DNA of 64,000 nt, from contig CAWGYT010000025.1 in the NCBI GenBank assembly GCA_963826795.1, positions 186,001 through 250,000 on the forward strand. Direction: 5' to 3'. How positions within the stretch are numbered: the first letter of the stretch is position 1; every line of letters starts with the position of its first letter. Of this stretch, positions 9,895 through 20,600 are shown piece after piece. The DNA is from CAWGYT01 sp963826795. GTDB taxonomy: Bacteria > Planctomycetota > Planctomycetia > Pirellulales > Pirellulaceae. Position numbers and translations under genes: made by a program. The notes under the pieces are model-generated. The model was not told the DNA's origin, did not search any database, and saw only the letters and a program-made list of their open reading frames with translations.

Positions 9895-9950
9895 TTCACC
9901 GTCTGGGAATTCCCGTCTGGGAATTGGTCTGGCAATTCGTTTGGGAATTC
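9883..9950 (-). repeat. Five imperfect 12-15 bp tandem repeats between sigma factor and kinase genes
   Basis: Read on the minus strand, 9950 down to 9883 consists of five units of the form GAATTCCCAGACGG or GAATTGCCAGACGG, of 12, 12, 14, 15 and 15 bases. The last units contain the likely ribosome-binding region (GGTGA) and the TTG start of the kinase. The frame stays open from the sigma factor TGA (9954-9952) through the array into the kinase. Confidence 0.75.
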
Positions 9951-9951
9951 G

Positions 9952-10587
9952 TCAGCGGAGTTCTTCCGAGTCATGATCCGCGACCATCTCGCGTTGCAGC
10001 TGTTCGATCGCCCGCGCCCACAATTTGCGGGCGGCGTCCTCGCTGCGCTGAAGTTTCCGCCCGATTTCGGCGAATGACAACAATTGCCAGTTGCGTAACT
10101 GAATGACTTCGCGGTAGTCCTCGGACAACCGCGTCAGCGCCTGCAGGAGTGCCCTTTCTTCATCTTGCTGTCCCACCAATCGGCTGGGCGTGTCCCAATC
10201 CTCCGGCTCGGCCCCGATCGGCCCCGAGCCATCGCCGTCGATCGGCCGCTCGCGGATCACCGCCCGCTTTTCGGTCTGCAAGTAACGGCGATGCACATCG
10301 GCCAGGTTGTTTTTGAGGATTTGGCGCAACCAGGCCAACAGCTCCGCTTCACTCTCGCCCCGAAACGCGAAAATTCCTCGCTGAGCTTCGACGAGGCTCT
10401 CTTGCACCAGGTCCGACGCGCCCAGCTTGCCCGCCAGGGCCGAATCGAGCTCGCGGTTCGCCACGCCCAACAGGTATCCCTGGCAGACATCCAACAGCTG
10501 CCCCAGGGCCTCACGCGACCCACCGCGTGCCTCGAGAATCAGCCCCCGCAGGTTGTCTTCGCGAGCAGACGGGTCGATTGAGTCCAT
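9952..10587 (-). CDS. ECF-type RNA polymerase sigma factor (planctomycete type)
   Basis: This protein of about 211 residues has sigma-70 region 2 (ASDLVQESLVEAQRG and RGESEAELLAWLRQIL, about 57-92) and region 4 with a helix-turn-helix (LSEDYREVIQLRNWQ, then SFAEIGRKLQRSEDAARKLW, about 155-195). There is no region 3 between them, as expected for an ECF factor. ATG 10587 is preferred; a TTG at 10608 would add seven residues. No anti-sigma factor gene is visible. The next gene downstream is a transmembrane Ser/Thr kinase, a pairing frequent in planctomycetes, where the kinase is thought to control the sigma factor. On the other side, 238 bases away, the giant surface-protein gene starts in the opposite direction. 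Confidence 0.9.
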   Translation of the reverse strand: MDSIDPSAREDNLRGLILEARGGSREALGQLLDVCQGYLLGVANRELDSALAGKLGASDLVQESLVEAQRGIFAFRGESEAELLAWLRQILKNNLADVHRRYLQTEKRAVIRERPIDGDGSGPIGAEPEDWDTPSRLVGQQDEERALLQALTRLSEDYREVIQLRNWQLLSFAEIGRKLQRSEDAARKLWARAIEQLQREMVADHDSEELR

Positions 10588-10825
10588 AAGGCGAGACCAG
10601 TGCGTCAACCGGACGGGAAATCTTCGATTATCTCAGAAGTTGCTCGAGATTCAACGACGGCCGATCCGCAGCCAACGGGAGGGCGCGGGGTTTGGCGGCA
10701 AAATTCACCTCTTTTGCGAGGTTAGCGCGTCCGGTTCTGGAACAAGCTTCGCCTTGGGGACTGAAGTCCTTTGCACCGATTCCGGCCTTGTTCACGCATT
10801 TGACACGCAGCACGGAAACGCCACC

Positions 10826-13800
10826 ATGCCAGTTCGCCGTTCTTCGATGAGTCGCCGCCGCCAATCGACGCGACCGAGACTTGTGCCTTCCCCTCGGGAG
10901 TCCTTCGAGGCACTGGAGCGGCGAGATCTGCTGGCCGTCGTCATTTGGGACGGCGGACCACGCGGTACGGGCGTGGATTGGAATGTCGCCACGAATTGGG
11001 TTGGAGACCGCGCCCCCACGGCACGGGACGACGTGGTTATCGGAGACGGATTCCGAAATGCCACGATCGTGCACGGCTCCGGGGCAACGCAGGTCAATAG
11101 CATTCGCAGCGAAGCCGCGCTCCAAGTGGCGAACTCGCAACTTTCCGTCAGCTCGTCGTCGCAAGTCGCCGGACTCCAGTTAGACCCCGGGGGCGTGCTG
11201 GCGGGGGGAGACGGCCGCAGCGAGGCGGCGGTCCGCGTTGTCGACGCGATGAATTGGCTGGGGGGTTCATTGACCAGCACCAGCCCGGGAGTCGCTGGAC
11301 TTCGTCTGATCGTGGACGGCCGACTGACGATCGACGGGAGAGATCCGAAAGTGCTTCAGGACGCGACGCTGGTCAGCCGAGGTGTGGCGAAGCTCGACGG
11401 GACCGGCTCCGTGTCGGTCGAGTCCGCCGTCCTGCAGAACGAGGGTCGCTGGGAGACTTCCGGGGCTCCTTCCATCCTCCCCGTCGCCAATTCCGGCTCC
11501 TCACGCGTCATCAATGCCGCGGGCGGGCAATGGTTGCATCGCACGGCAGGCGCCCGCCAGCGGTTCGAGGTTCCCTTCGAGAATTGGGGATCGCTCACGA
11601 TCGAATCAGGCGAACTGGTGGCGGCCCGATCGTTTCGCCAGCAGGACGGGACCACTGAGCTATCGGGCGGGACACTGCGCGGAGATGGCGTCACCGTCGA
11701 GATTAGCCGGGGCGCCCTGACCGGAGAAGGCACCGTGGAGGCGAACGTCTTCAACCATTCGGGCACGGTCGCACCCGGCTCTCCCATCGGCCGCCTGACC
11801 GTGAACGGCAACTATTCACAAAACGCCGGAGCTACGCTGCAGGTGGACATCGGCGGTCCCCGGCAGGCGATTGAGCACGATCATTTGCAGGTCACAGGGA
11901 GCGTGACGCTCGACGGCACGCTTGACGTCGCGTTGACCGATCGCTTCGTACTGGACGCAGGGGCGAACTACGTGCCCTTGACGTATCGGTCGGCTCGCAA
12001 TCAGTTCCGAACGGTGACGAGCTCGAACGAGTTCGACGTGTCACTTGACTACCAACTCAATGCGTTAAACCTGAGGGTCGACCGCAACGGCGGCGAAGCG
12101 GACGCCGCGACCGCGCGCGACGCGTTGAACACGGAGCTAACGCGGCTGGCAGAGCAAGCTCCCGCGTGGGGAGCCGGCTTCGATCGTGCGTCTGTCGACT
12201 TGCCGGTGGTGGTCGAGCAGCTTGGTTCCCTGTTCGGGCTGCAAGACGCGGGTGGCCCTCTGCAGGCGATCGGCGATATCCTGCCGGTCAACCTTCCCTC
12301 GTCGCTCGCAAACCTGGATCAACTGCAGTCGGCGCTCGATGCCCTCGAGGGCTTTTCGGTGATCTGCGTCCAGGGTCAGCCCGGCTGCAGCAGCAACGAC
12401 CTGATTCAGGTTCAATTCGATCATCAAGTAACCGGCCTGGAGGCCACCGGCGACTTCCACGACACGACAAACCAGCACCTGGCTGAGTTGGCGGCGGCGG
12501 CGGACGTGGACGGGGCGCTGGACTACTTGGGCGATCTGACGACCCGACTGGTGTTTGGAGTGGACACCGACGGCTTCTTTGTGCGAGGCGACAGCCTGAT
12601 CGAATTACACGTCTTCGCCGCTGGGAATGTGACCACTTCGTACGACTTGCAATTTCCGGGCCTATCGGTCGATGCCGCGCCAAGCAGCGAGGCGACTGCT
12701 GATTTCGTGTTGTCCCTTTCAGCCGGCGGAGTTGGCAATCGTCTCCGCGACGCGTCCCTCAACCATCTCTTGGATGCCCTGACGCTCAACACCCATGGTA
12801 CGGCGGGTGTGAATCTTCAACTGGAACTGGCAACGGGCGCCGAAACCGTCCTGGGATTCGGCGGCAATTTCACGATCCCAGTCGAGGACAACACGATCGG
12901 TTCGATTGACACACAATTCGCGTACCCGTCCGTGAATGATTTTTATCAGGCGGTGATTCCGCTGATTCAAGCAGGCTACGAGGAACTCTTCGGCGATTCG
13001 TTGGCAGGTCTCCTCCAGAGCATCCCCTTGCCGTTGGCGGATCTGGTCGCTGCGGAATTCCAGGAAGCACGGGCCCGTGACGCGACGCGCCTGTTCGACG
13101 ATATCGAAACGGACTGGTTCCACTTTGTATCGTTCCTGAAGGGATTTTGGAATCTCGCCACATTCCAGGCCGATGGCCAGGGCCTCTTCTACACGCGGGG
13201 CGACGAAGTTTTGCGTTCCAACGAAGTCCGTGACATCTGGGGCGTTGATGGAGAAGGCGTCACGATCGGAGTCATCTCGAATGGATTGGAAGGACAACGA
13301 CTTGCGCAACTGTCAGGCGACCTTCCCGAGAGCAGCAGGCTGCTGTTCGATCCCGCCTATTTCGGCGTCGGGGGCGAAGGCACGGCAATGCTGGAGATCA
13401 TTCACGACATCGCCCCGGCGGCAACTTTGGCTTTTGCGAGCGGGATCGATCCGGCCAATCGTGACCATACGACGTATTTCAATTCGGCCGTTGATTGGCT
13501 CGTCAATGTCGCGCAGGCCGACATCATTGTGGACGACTTGGGGTTTGTCGACGAGGAACCGATGTTTGCCGACGGCGGCAACCCGTCCGCCTCGGTCGCG
13601 GCACACATTCAGGATGTCATCGACAATCACACTCGCGACGTATTATTCGTCACGTCGGCAGGGAACGATGCCGACCGCCATTTCCAAACCGTATTCGATC
13701 CCATCACGGTTCGTCTCAGCGGAGAAACGACCGATCGCATCCTGCACCGTTTCGCCGACGGAAACCACTTTACCCGAATCGACTTGTCGACGCGACGTCG

Positions 13801-16800
13801 GGGACGATGGATGACGATGCAGTGGAGTGATGACTTTTTCGCTCCCACCGGCGAGTATCGACTCCTGCTGATCGATCCGGTAACGAACCAGCTCTTAACA
13901 GACGCCGCGGGCAATCCCGCGATCAGCCGGTCAAAATTCGTCGCAGGCTCGCGACTCGCCGTCTCCGATTGGGGCGTTCCGCTGCCGTCGCCCGGGCCCT
14001 TCGCCCTGGCGATTGAAGAGGTCGCTTCGAATTCCTTCAATCTGTTTCCGACGATCGAGATTATTCACGGCTACGGCGTCGACCTGGGTAACCAGAACGA
14101 TCCCGCCGATTCGATCTACGGTCATCCGGCGCTGCTCGACATGCTGACCGTCGGCTCGATCGACTTGGATGGTAGCACCTGCTCGACACGCGATCCAAAA
14201 GTCGACCCTGATCACCGCCTACCCGCAACTTACAGCAGCCACGGGCCTTCGACGGTCAATGTCGTGGAAGGTGTGACCGAGACGCGTCCGTCGTTGGATG
14301 TGATGGGGATCGACGGGGTCGAGGTGTCGGGGTTCGGTTTTCTGAATCGACAGTTCTGCGGCACATCCGCGGCCGCGCCACACGTCGCAGGAGTCGCTGC
14401 ACTTCTCTCGGAGCTCGTGCCGGACTTGACGAGCGACGAGCTCCGGGCCGTCTTGGCCGAGTCCGCCGTTCCTCTGGTCAACGGAATCGAATACATCGAT
14501 GGCTGGGGACACGGTCGCGTCGACGCAATTGCAGCGGCCAACTTATTGGCACCGTTCCCCACGGAAGCGAACCTGGCCACGGCCGCCGTGGCCGCGGAAG
14601 CCAATCAAGAGGGTCCGATCGGCCTGGAACTACTTGAGCGACTTGGCTTGACCATTCACGAGACGCTGAATCAAGCGGATCTCGTTCAACTGATGCAGGG
14701 GAATCCGCTCGAACCGGGCACGAACCTGCTGAATGCGACGTTCAGCCTTCAGCCGGGCGACGTCCCGGCGCTCGAGTACGACTACGACTTCGGTTTCCAG
14801 TTCGGGGCACCCGGTTCGTTGGCGAGTGTCGCGGTGGAAGACGGCAACGTCGGCGTGAAGGTGGTTCCAACGGCCGACATCCATTTCGGAATCGACACCG
14901 AGGGGTTCTACTTTGAACCTGCGACGGCACTTGGCGGCCAGTTAACAGCGACCGCCGAGGGAACGGGCCGCTGGGACGGCTTCGGACTCCGGCTGGCTGG
15001 TGTGACCACGCTCGAACCCTCGATCACCTTTGACGAAACCGCCAGCCAGCGCATTCGCCTCTCGGAGGTCATTCCTCACGTGCTCGAAAAGACCGACGTC
15101 ACGCTCGGCAATCTGACGGGGACCATCCAGACGGATCTGATTCTCGACTACCTCGATTACGTCGACGTGGATGGGATTCCGACAAACAACTCGGCGCAGG
15201 GTGGCGATCCGTTCACCGTTCGCGGCACGGCAACCGTCTCGGCCAACCTTGATTCGTTCGACGTCAATGACTTGGGTGACTTTCGGTACGAATTCAGCGA
15301 CATCGCGCTCAAGAACCCAGACATCGACGACGACGGAGCCCACGATTTCACGGTCTCTGTGCTGGGACAAAACCTCATCGAGTTGGCGAAAGACCTGCTG
15401 CGCGGTGACCGCGCGCTGCTATCGTTCGATCTGGCTGGACCCTTCAGTGCGGTGGTCACTCCGCTGGTCGAAAGCTCGCTCGGCGAATGGCTCGGTCTGC
15501 AAGCGGCCTTGGACACGTTTCTGGAGGATGCCGAACAGGAACCCGAGCCGGTCGAGGCGGCGGACGGGACGAACGCCCCGCTGGCGGCCGAGGGAGACCT
15601 CTTCGATGTCTCGGTGGCAGACGACCTATTGGACATCTTTCAATCGATCTTCCAGGGCGGGTTGCCGGAGACTCCCGTGAACCTGGCCGCGCTCACGATC
15701 AACCTGGATCGAATTCCTCTGGATGTCATCGATGAGAATGTCAACTTCGACCTGCAAAGCCTCCTGCCTGATACCGTCGACGTCGAAGGTCGCGCGGGAA
15801 TCGAAAACGCCTTCCTTCAGGGCCAGCTGATCTTCGGCGTCGACACCAGTTTGAATCCGCTTTATCTCTTGACGGATGGCCCCGCGGGCAGCACGACCTT
15901 GGAGGGTGGCTTCGAGATCTATGTGAACGTGACCGGCGAGCCGCTCGGTGACGGACTGCTGACGTTGCAAGCCGCTGACGCGCGCGTCTCGCCCAGGTTT
16001 CTCTTCGATTTCTCAGGAATCGCAGGCGGGAAACTGCGACTCGGGCCCGACCTGTTCGGACTAACCGATGTCGCGATCGGGTTGGAAGACGAGCAATACC
16101 TGAAGCTTCGAGCCGATGGGCTATCGGTCTCGCCGGGTCCATTGACCGCAAGTGCTTCGGATGACATCGACAACGACGAAATCCCGGCCGTCGAGGGCAC
16201 GATTGACCTGGACACGGGCCAGATCGATCTGACGGCGCGGAAACTGACCGTGGGGCTGGCCGACGTCGTCACGGTCGAGGCCCTGCCCATGCTTAACGCG
16301 ACCACCGAAGAAGTCGAACCGGGTCTGACGCTTTCATATCAACCCGGGGCGAGTCCCGAGCTTCCCCTGCTGTCCACGCCTCAGTTAAAGGCCACGTTCG
16401 ATGCGTTGGCGATCAATGGGCTCGCGCCCGAGATCTCCATCGAAGGACTGCAAGTCGACCACGGACGGCAAGTGTTGGTCGGCGCCGCGGAAGTGACGTT
16501 TCCGGAAGATTATCTGGTCGCGACGGGGCTGGCCGGAATTTTGCCGATTCAGCTGGATCGAATACGGATCGATTTTCCGGATCCCTCGGACCTCAATCAA
16601 TTCACGCTCTGCACCACGGGCCGCGTGCTAGTCGACGAGCTTGGCGACACGATCGAATCCGCGTTCGGGACCCCCGTGACACCGATCGTGAGCGTCGGCA
16701 GTGCCGAAACAACGTGTGACGCAGCGACACCGGTCCAACCAGGCCAATTCGACTTCCTCTTGAATATCGACGCGTTGATCGAGGGCCGGATCGAGCCGAT

Positions 16801-17668
16801 CAACTTGGGGCCAATCACGCTTGGGCTCGCGGATTTGCAAGTCGCCGGCACCGTGCTGGACGGGCAAATCACGCTGGGGGGCTATCAAAACGGCGATTGG
16901 TCGCCCCTTCTGGACGGCTTCTTCATCTTTCAAACCGACGACTCGGACCCGACGGACGATGACTACGCGAACCTCACCATCGAGATCGATTCGAGCCAAA
17001 GCAGTTTGATCTTCGACAACGATTCCGCCTCGCTGCAAATTGCCGCGTCCGTGCAATTGGATGCAGGCATCTCCGGCGAGTTTGGCGACCTCACGGCCGG
17101 CGCGGACTTGGGCCTCAATTTGCACGTCGAAGCAGCTCGCACCGAGCCGTTCCCCTACGTGGCGGTAACCGAGTTCGAGGCGTCACTCGGCGCGATCTCG
17201 ATCGACTCGCTGGTAATTCGTTTCGACGAGATTCTACAACTGACCGCCAGTAACATCGCGTTGATTCCTAATCCGGGACCTGCCCAACCGATCGCGACGA
17301 TCGGTTCGATGTCGGTCGAGATCCTGGCGTTTCAGGACGCGAGCGGAAATCCGTTGCCCGGCTTCGATCTTCAGCAGGCGGCCGTCTCGCTGAGCGACGT
17401 TGAGCTGTACTCAGACCGCCTGGTACTGGGCAGTACTATTTTCGAACTGTCCGGCTCGCTGGGTCCCGAAAGCGATCCGTTCTTGAATCTCGCCGCGCGC
17501 AACTCGAAATCCGTGACGTGTCGGTTGAATTTGAGGGCGTCAATCCCCTGGGCGGCACGCCGTTTGTCGTCCGCGACATCACGGCCTACGATATCGGCTT
17601 CCGACTCCAGCAAGCGCAACTGCTGCCCAACGGCGATGGCACCGGCCTGGCCACCGTCACCGGATTGA
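10826..17668 (+). CDS. Giant surface protein, N-terminal part: LExRxLLA motif, autotransporter-like repeats, subtilisin-like domain
   Basis: ATG 10826 is chosen because it begins a basic leader ending in FEALERRDLLAV (28-39), the N-terminal motif shared by large planctomycete exported proteins; the frame is open further upstream but overlaps the sigma gene. Residues about 255-400 look like passenger-associated repeats of autotransporters (GTVAPGSPIGRLTVNG). Residues about 800-1240 form a divergent S8 protease domain with MLEIIHDIAP (His about 860) and FCGTSAAAPHVAG (Ser about 1181); the position expected to hold the catalytic Asp reads GVISNG, with Asn819. The rest is repetitive beta-rich sequence with recurring FGVDT/FGIDT words. 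The true frame ends near 17500, where it shifts into the frame of the next entry; the last ~55 codons to 17668 are out-of-frame reading. Confidence 0.85.
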   Translation: MPVRRSSMSRRRQSTRPRLVPSPRESFEALERRDLLAVVIWDGGPRGTGVDWNVATNWVGDRAPTARDDVVIGDGFRNATIVHGSGATQVNSIRSEAALQVANSQLSVSSSSQVAGLQLDPGGVLAGGDGRSEAAVRVVDAMNWLGGSLTSTSPGVAGLRLIVDGRLTIDGRDPKVLQDATLVSRGVAKLDGTGSVSVESAVLQNEGRWETSGAPSILPVANSGSSRVINAAGGQWLHRTAGARQRFEVPFENWGSLTIESGELVAARSFRQQDGTTELSGGTLRGDGVTVEISRGALTGEGTVEANVFNHSGTVAPGSPIGRLTVNGNYSQNAGATLQVDIGGPRQAIEHDHLQVTGSVTLDGTLDVALTDRFVLDAGANYVPLTYRSARNQFRTVTSSNEFDVSLDYQLNALNLRVDRNGGEADAATARDALNTELTRLAEQAPAWGAGFDRASVDLPVVVEQLGSLFGLQDAGGPLQAIGDILPVNLPSSLANLDQLQSALDALEGFSVICVQGQPGCSSNDLIQVQFDHQVTGLEATGDFHDTTNQHLAELAAAADVDGALDYLGDLTTRLVFGVDTDGFFVRGDSLIELHVFAAGNVTTSYDLQFPGLSVDAAPSSEATADFVLSLSAGGVGNRLRDASLNHLLDALTLNTHGTAGVNLQLELATGAETVLGFGGNFTIPVEDNTIGSIDTQFAYPSVNDFYQAVIPLIQAGYEELFGDSLAGLLQSIPLPLADLVAAEFQEARARDATRLFDDIETDWFHFVSFLKGFWNLATFQADGQGLFYTRGDEVLRSNEVRDIWGVDGEGVTIGVISNGLEGQRLAQLSGDLPESSRLLFDPAYFGVGGEGTAMLEIIHDIAPAATLAFASGIDPANRDHTTYFNSAVDWLVNVAQADIIVDDLGFVDEEPMFADGGNPSASVAAHIQDVIDNHTRDVLFVTSAGNDADRHFQTVFDPITVRLSGETTDRILHRFADGNHFTRIDLSTRRRGRWMTMQWSDDFFAPTGEYRLLLIDPVTNQLLTDAAGNPAISRSKFVAGSRLAVSDWGVPLPSPGPFALAIEEVASNSFNLFPTIEIIHGYGVDLGNQNDPADSIYGHPALLDMLTVGSIDLDGSTCSTRDPKVDPDHRLPATYSSHGPSTVNVVEGVTETRPSLDVMGIDGVEVSGFGFLNRQFCGTSAAAPHVAGVAALLSELVPDLTSDELRAVLAESAVPLVNGIEYIDGWGHGRVDAIAAANLLAPFPTEANLATAAVAAEANQEGPIGLELLERLGLTIHETLNQADLVQLMQGNPLEPGTNLLNATFSLQPGDVPALEYDYDFGFQFGAPGSLASVAVEDGNVGVKVVPTADIHFGIDTEGFYFEPATALGGQLTATAEGTGRWDGFGLRLAGVTTLEPSITFDETASQRIRLSEVIPHVLEKTDVTLGNLTGTIQTDLILDYLDYVDVDGIPTNNSAQGGDPFTVRGTATVSANLDSFDVNDLGDFRYEFSDIALKNPDIDDDGAHDFTVSVLGQNLIELAKDLLRGDRALLSFDLAGPFSAVVTPLVESSLGEWLGLQAALDTFLEDAEQEPEPVEAADGTNAPLAAEGDLFDVSVADDLLDIFQSIFQGGLPETPVNLAALTINLDRIPLDVIDENVNFDLQSLLPDTVDVEGRAGIENAFLQGQLIFGVDTSLNPLYLLTDGPAGSTTLEGGFEIYVNVTGEPLGDGLLTLQAADARVSPRFLFDFSGIAGGKLRLGPDLFGLTDVAIGLEDEQYLKLRADGLSVSPGPLTASASDDIDNDEIPAVEGTIDLDTGQIDLTARKLTVGLADVVTVEALPMLNATTEEVEPGLTLSYQPGASPELPLLSTPQLKATFDALAINGLAPEISIEGLQVDHGRQVLVGAAEVTFPEDYLVATGLAGILPIQLDRIRIDFPDPSDLNQFTLCTTGRVLVDELGDTIESAFGTPVTPIVSVGSAETTCDAATPVQPGQFDFLLNIDALIEGRIEPINLGPITLGLADLQVAGTVLDGQITLGGYQNGDWSPLLDGFFIFQTDDSDPTDDDYANLTIEIDSSQSSLIFDNDSASLQIAASVQLDAGISGEFGDLTAGADLGLNLHVEAARTEPFPYVAVTEFEASLGAISIDSLVIRFDEILQLTASNIALIPNPGPAQPIATIGSMSVEILAFQDASGNPLPGFDLQQAAVSLSDVELYSDRLVLGSTIFELSGSLGPESDPFLNLAARNSKSVTCRLNLRASIPWAARRLSSATSRPTISASDSSKRNCCPTAMAPAWPPSPD

Positions 17669-20600
17669 ACGGCAGCTTTGATGCGACAGGCAACCTGCAG
17701 GTAACGGCCGCTTCGCTGGACGCACAACTGGGGGACGTGGTGAGCTTGCATGCCGCCGACAGCGTCTTGAGATTCGGGCCGGCCGTTCCGGCCACGGATC
17801 CTCTGCTGGAGATTGGCCTGGCCTCCGTGACGGTTCCGTTGTTCGATGAGTTCGTCGTGCTCACGGCCGACAACCTGCGGATCATGCGCGACCGGCGCGT
17901 GTTGGTCGACCGAGCTGTGGCGTGCGTGGCGGCCGGGGTGGGTGACGCCGCGGACACCGAGGGGTGCAATCCGTACGCTGGGATTGGTGCGGCTTTGGGC
18001 CTGGCGGACGTCCTGCCATTGGACTTGACCAAGGTCTCGGTGGAAGGCGTTGCGGGAGCAATCGACTTGGCTGATCCCGTGCTCGACGTCAGTGTCGCCG
18101 GCTACCTGGACTTCGGCATCTTCGACTCGTTGCCCCTGTTCGTCCCCAAGCCGATCGTGCGCATCGGGGCTCAGCAGGCCACGCCGCCGACCAATGCCAA
18201 CGACGTGCCTGATTTGATCAGCGCGACGTTCCGGGTCCAGAATGGTTCGGTCGCCGTGCAGGATCTGGGACCAATCACGATCGGCTTTCGCGATATCCAA
18301 CTCGGGCCGCTCACGGTGGGCAAATACGATCCGGCGAATGGGTTGGACGGCTTTACGTTCACGCTCGGCGGTTATCAAAACGGGCAGTTCAGCGAGCAGT
18401 TCGCCGCGACCGGGAACCTCCAGTGGGATGGTGAAGCGGTCGAATTGACATCCGAGATTGAGATTGATGGAGCGCTGACTCGGCGCGTCGACTCATCGAA
18501 TCCAACCCGTTATACAACGACCCTTGACCTGGCCACGGCGTTCACGACAAGTCTTTCGTTGGCAGGTGAGGGTCAAAACGACGAGGCCTGGAGCTTTTCA
18601 TTCACGGATCTTGAAATCTCGTTTGGGCTGCAGCTAACGTTGGACCAGGACCTGAACCTGGTCGACAATCCTCCCCGGACTGCGGGCGGTGATCGGCCAC
18701 CGCGATTTCACTTTGACGGCTTGCAAGCGAGCGAAGTCACCGTGGGCCTGACGGATCTGATGACATTCACCGCCAGCCAGGTGCGCTTCGACTTCACCGC
18801 CTTGACCGACAACACCCCGCGCCCGTTTCTGACCTTCGCTCCGCTCGATCCGGCGCCCGCGAACGTCGCGGACGACGGCTTCATCTCGGTCGTGTTCGGC
18901 GACTCCGAAGATCCGCAGGGCAATCCCTTGGCAGGCTTAGGCGGAACGGCCGGAAACTTCGGGATCGGCTTTAATCCCAACCCAGCCGAGTTTCCACTGG
19001 AGTTCTACCAGTTGCCGGGTTTCTTTGTGTCGTTGCAGGTCCCGCCCGACTTTTCGTTCGGGATGCCCGCTTGGCTTCCGTTGACGGTCAGCGAAATTGG
19101 CTTGCGTTTTCCGGACACGCTGGGCGACCTTTTGCCGTCGGGAGATTCGGATGACACGGACGAATTGCTGTCTGCCGGGATCGACGTTTTGACGAACTTC
19201 TCGCTGCTCTTTTCTGGCGGACTCGACAGCGTCGAAGGTGGCTGGCCGCTGCGCGGCGTCGTGGAAGACGTGGAAGTGGATCTCGACGGTCTGGCGGCCT
19301 GCGGCGCTTACGCGGTCCAGCGAGGATTCTCGGCGGGATTGACAGGCATTCAACAAGGGATTCTCCAGGAGGGACTCGCCTTCTTCAACAACGGCGCATG
19401 CACCTTCCCGATCAAGAACCTGGATGCGATCGACATCGGCGTCGAACCGTTCAAGATCGGTCCCATCGAAATCGGAGGCGGCCTTGGGTTTGGAACGGTC
19501 GACGTTATCGACGCGAACGGCGATCCTCAAGAAGTGCTTTTTGGACGCGTCGAGGGTCAGTTCGGTTACAGCGATATCGGGGTTGGCGTGGAGTTGATCG
19601 TCACCGAATACGGGCCCGTGCTCGCTCGATTATTCGCCGGGGTCCCGATCCCGATCGGGACCTTGGTGGGCGCCCTGGTTGGCTCGGTTGTTCCCGGTCT
19701 TGGCACCGGAGTCGGTGCCTCGCTGGGAACACAATCCGGCTTTATCTTGACGGGATTTCAGGGAGGGCTTGTTTTCGACGGGCAGCCGTTGCCGGTGATT
19801 CACGAGCCTCAGGATCTGCTGAACGACCCCGGTCTGCGTTTTCCGTTGGACATCAGTTTGTCCGATATCCAGGCTGCGGCCCAAACCGCCGTCCAGAACG
19901 ACACCTCCACATGGGCGAATGGCTTCACGTTTGCCGCGTCGGGAACTTTGACCAACCTTCACGTCCACGGATTGATTGCCGGGGAAGTGACCTTGGGCGC
20001 CAACCTTGGCTTCAACGACGATCTCTCGGAAGAGGACCTTCCTTCGGAAGACGACGCGGACGGCTTCCCTCCGTGCGGCCAGACGGACCTGAGTGTCGTC
20101 CCCGAGATTCCTGTGGGATTCCAACTGTTTGGTTTCGGGGCCCTGCAGATCGCCGGGTACTCGTTGGTCGACGTGGGCCTGATGTTTGACTTCCGAGATC
20201 CCATCAACCCCGGGTTCAATTTGGCGGCGGGGCTGCCGCAGAACAACAGTTTGCTGGACGTGCTGCTTCCGGTGAGCGGCAATCTGGGACTTCAGCTCTG
20301 CACCGACGGGCTACTGGAGGGCTCGATTCTGGCCGCTCAGACCTTCGTCGAAAAGGTCGTTTCGGGTGCTGATCAGTTCCTCAACGCCGTACTTGACGAG
20401 CTCGCAGTTCGTCTGGATACCGATCCGGACCGTCTGTTGTCGCAGTTGGTGGCAAGCACGGCGGCCGGGCAGGCAGCCTCAACAATCAACGGACAGGTTC
20501 TTCGCTCGGCCTTGCAGCAGCTCTTGCCGCACAACGTTTCCCTGCTTACGTCGGGACGCTTGGAGCAAGCTGCGCAAACCGCCGGAGCGTTGCTCAGCGA

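Noticed and set aside
10427..10825. Upstream extension of the giant-protein frame
   Set aside because: It overlaps the sigma factor gene and is not protein-like; ATG 10826 begins the conserved leader.
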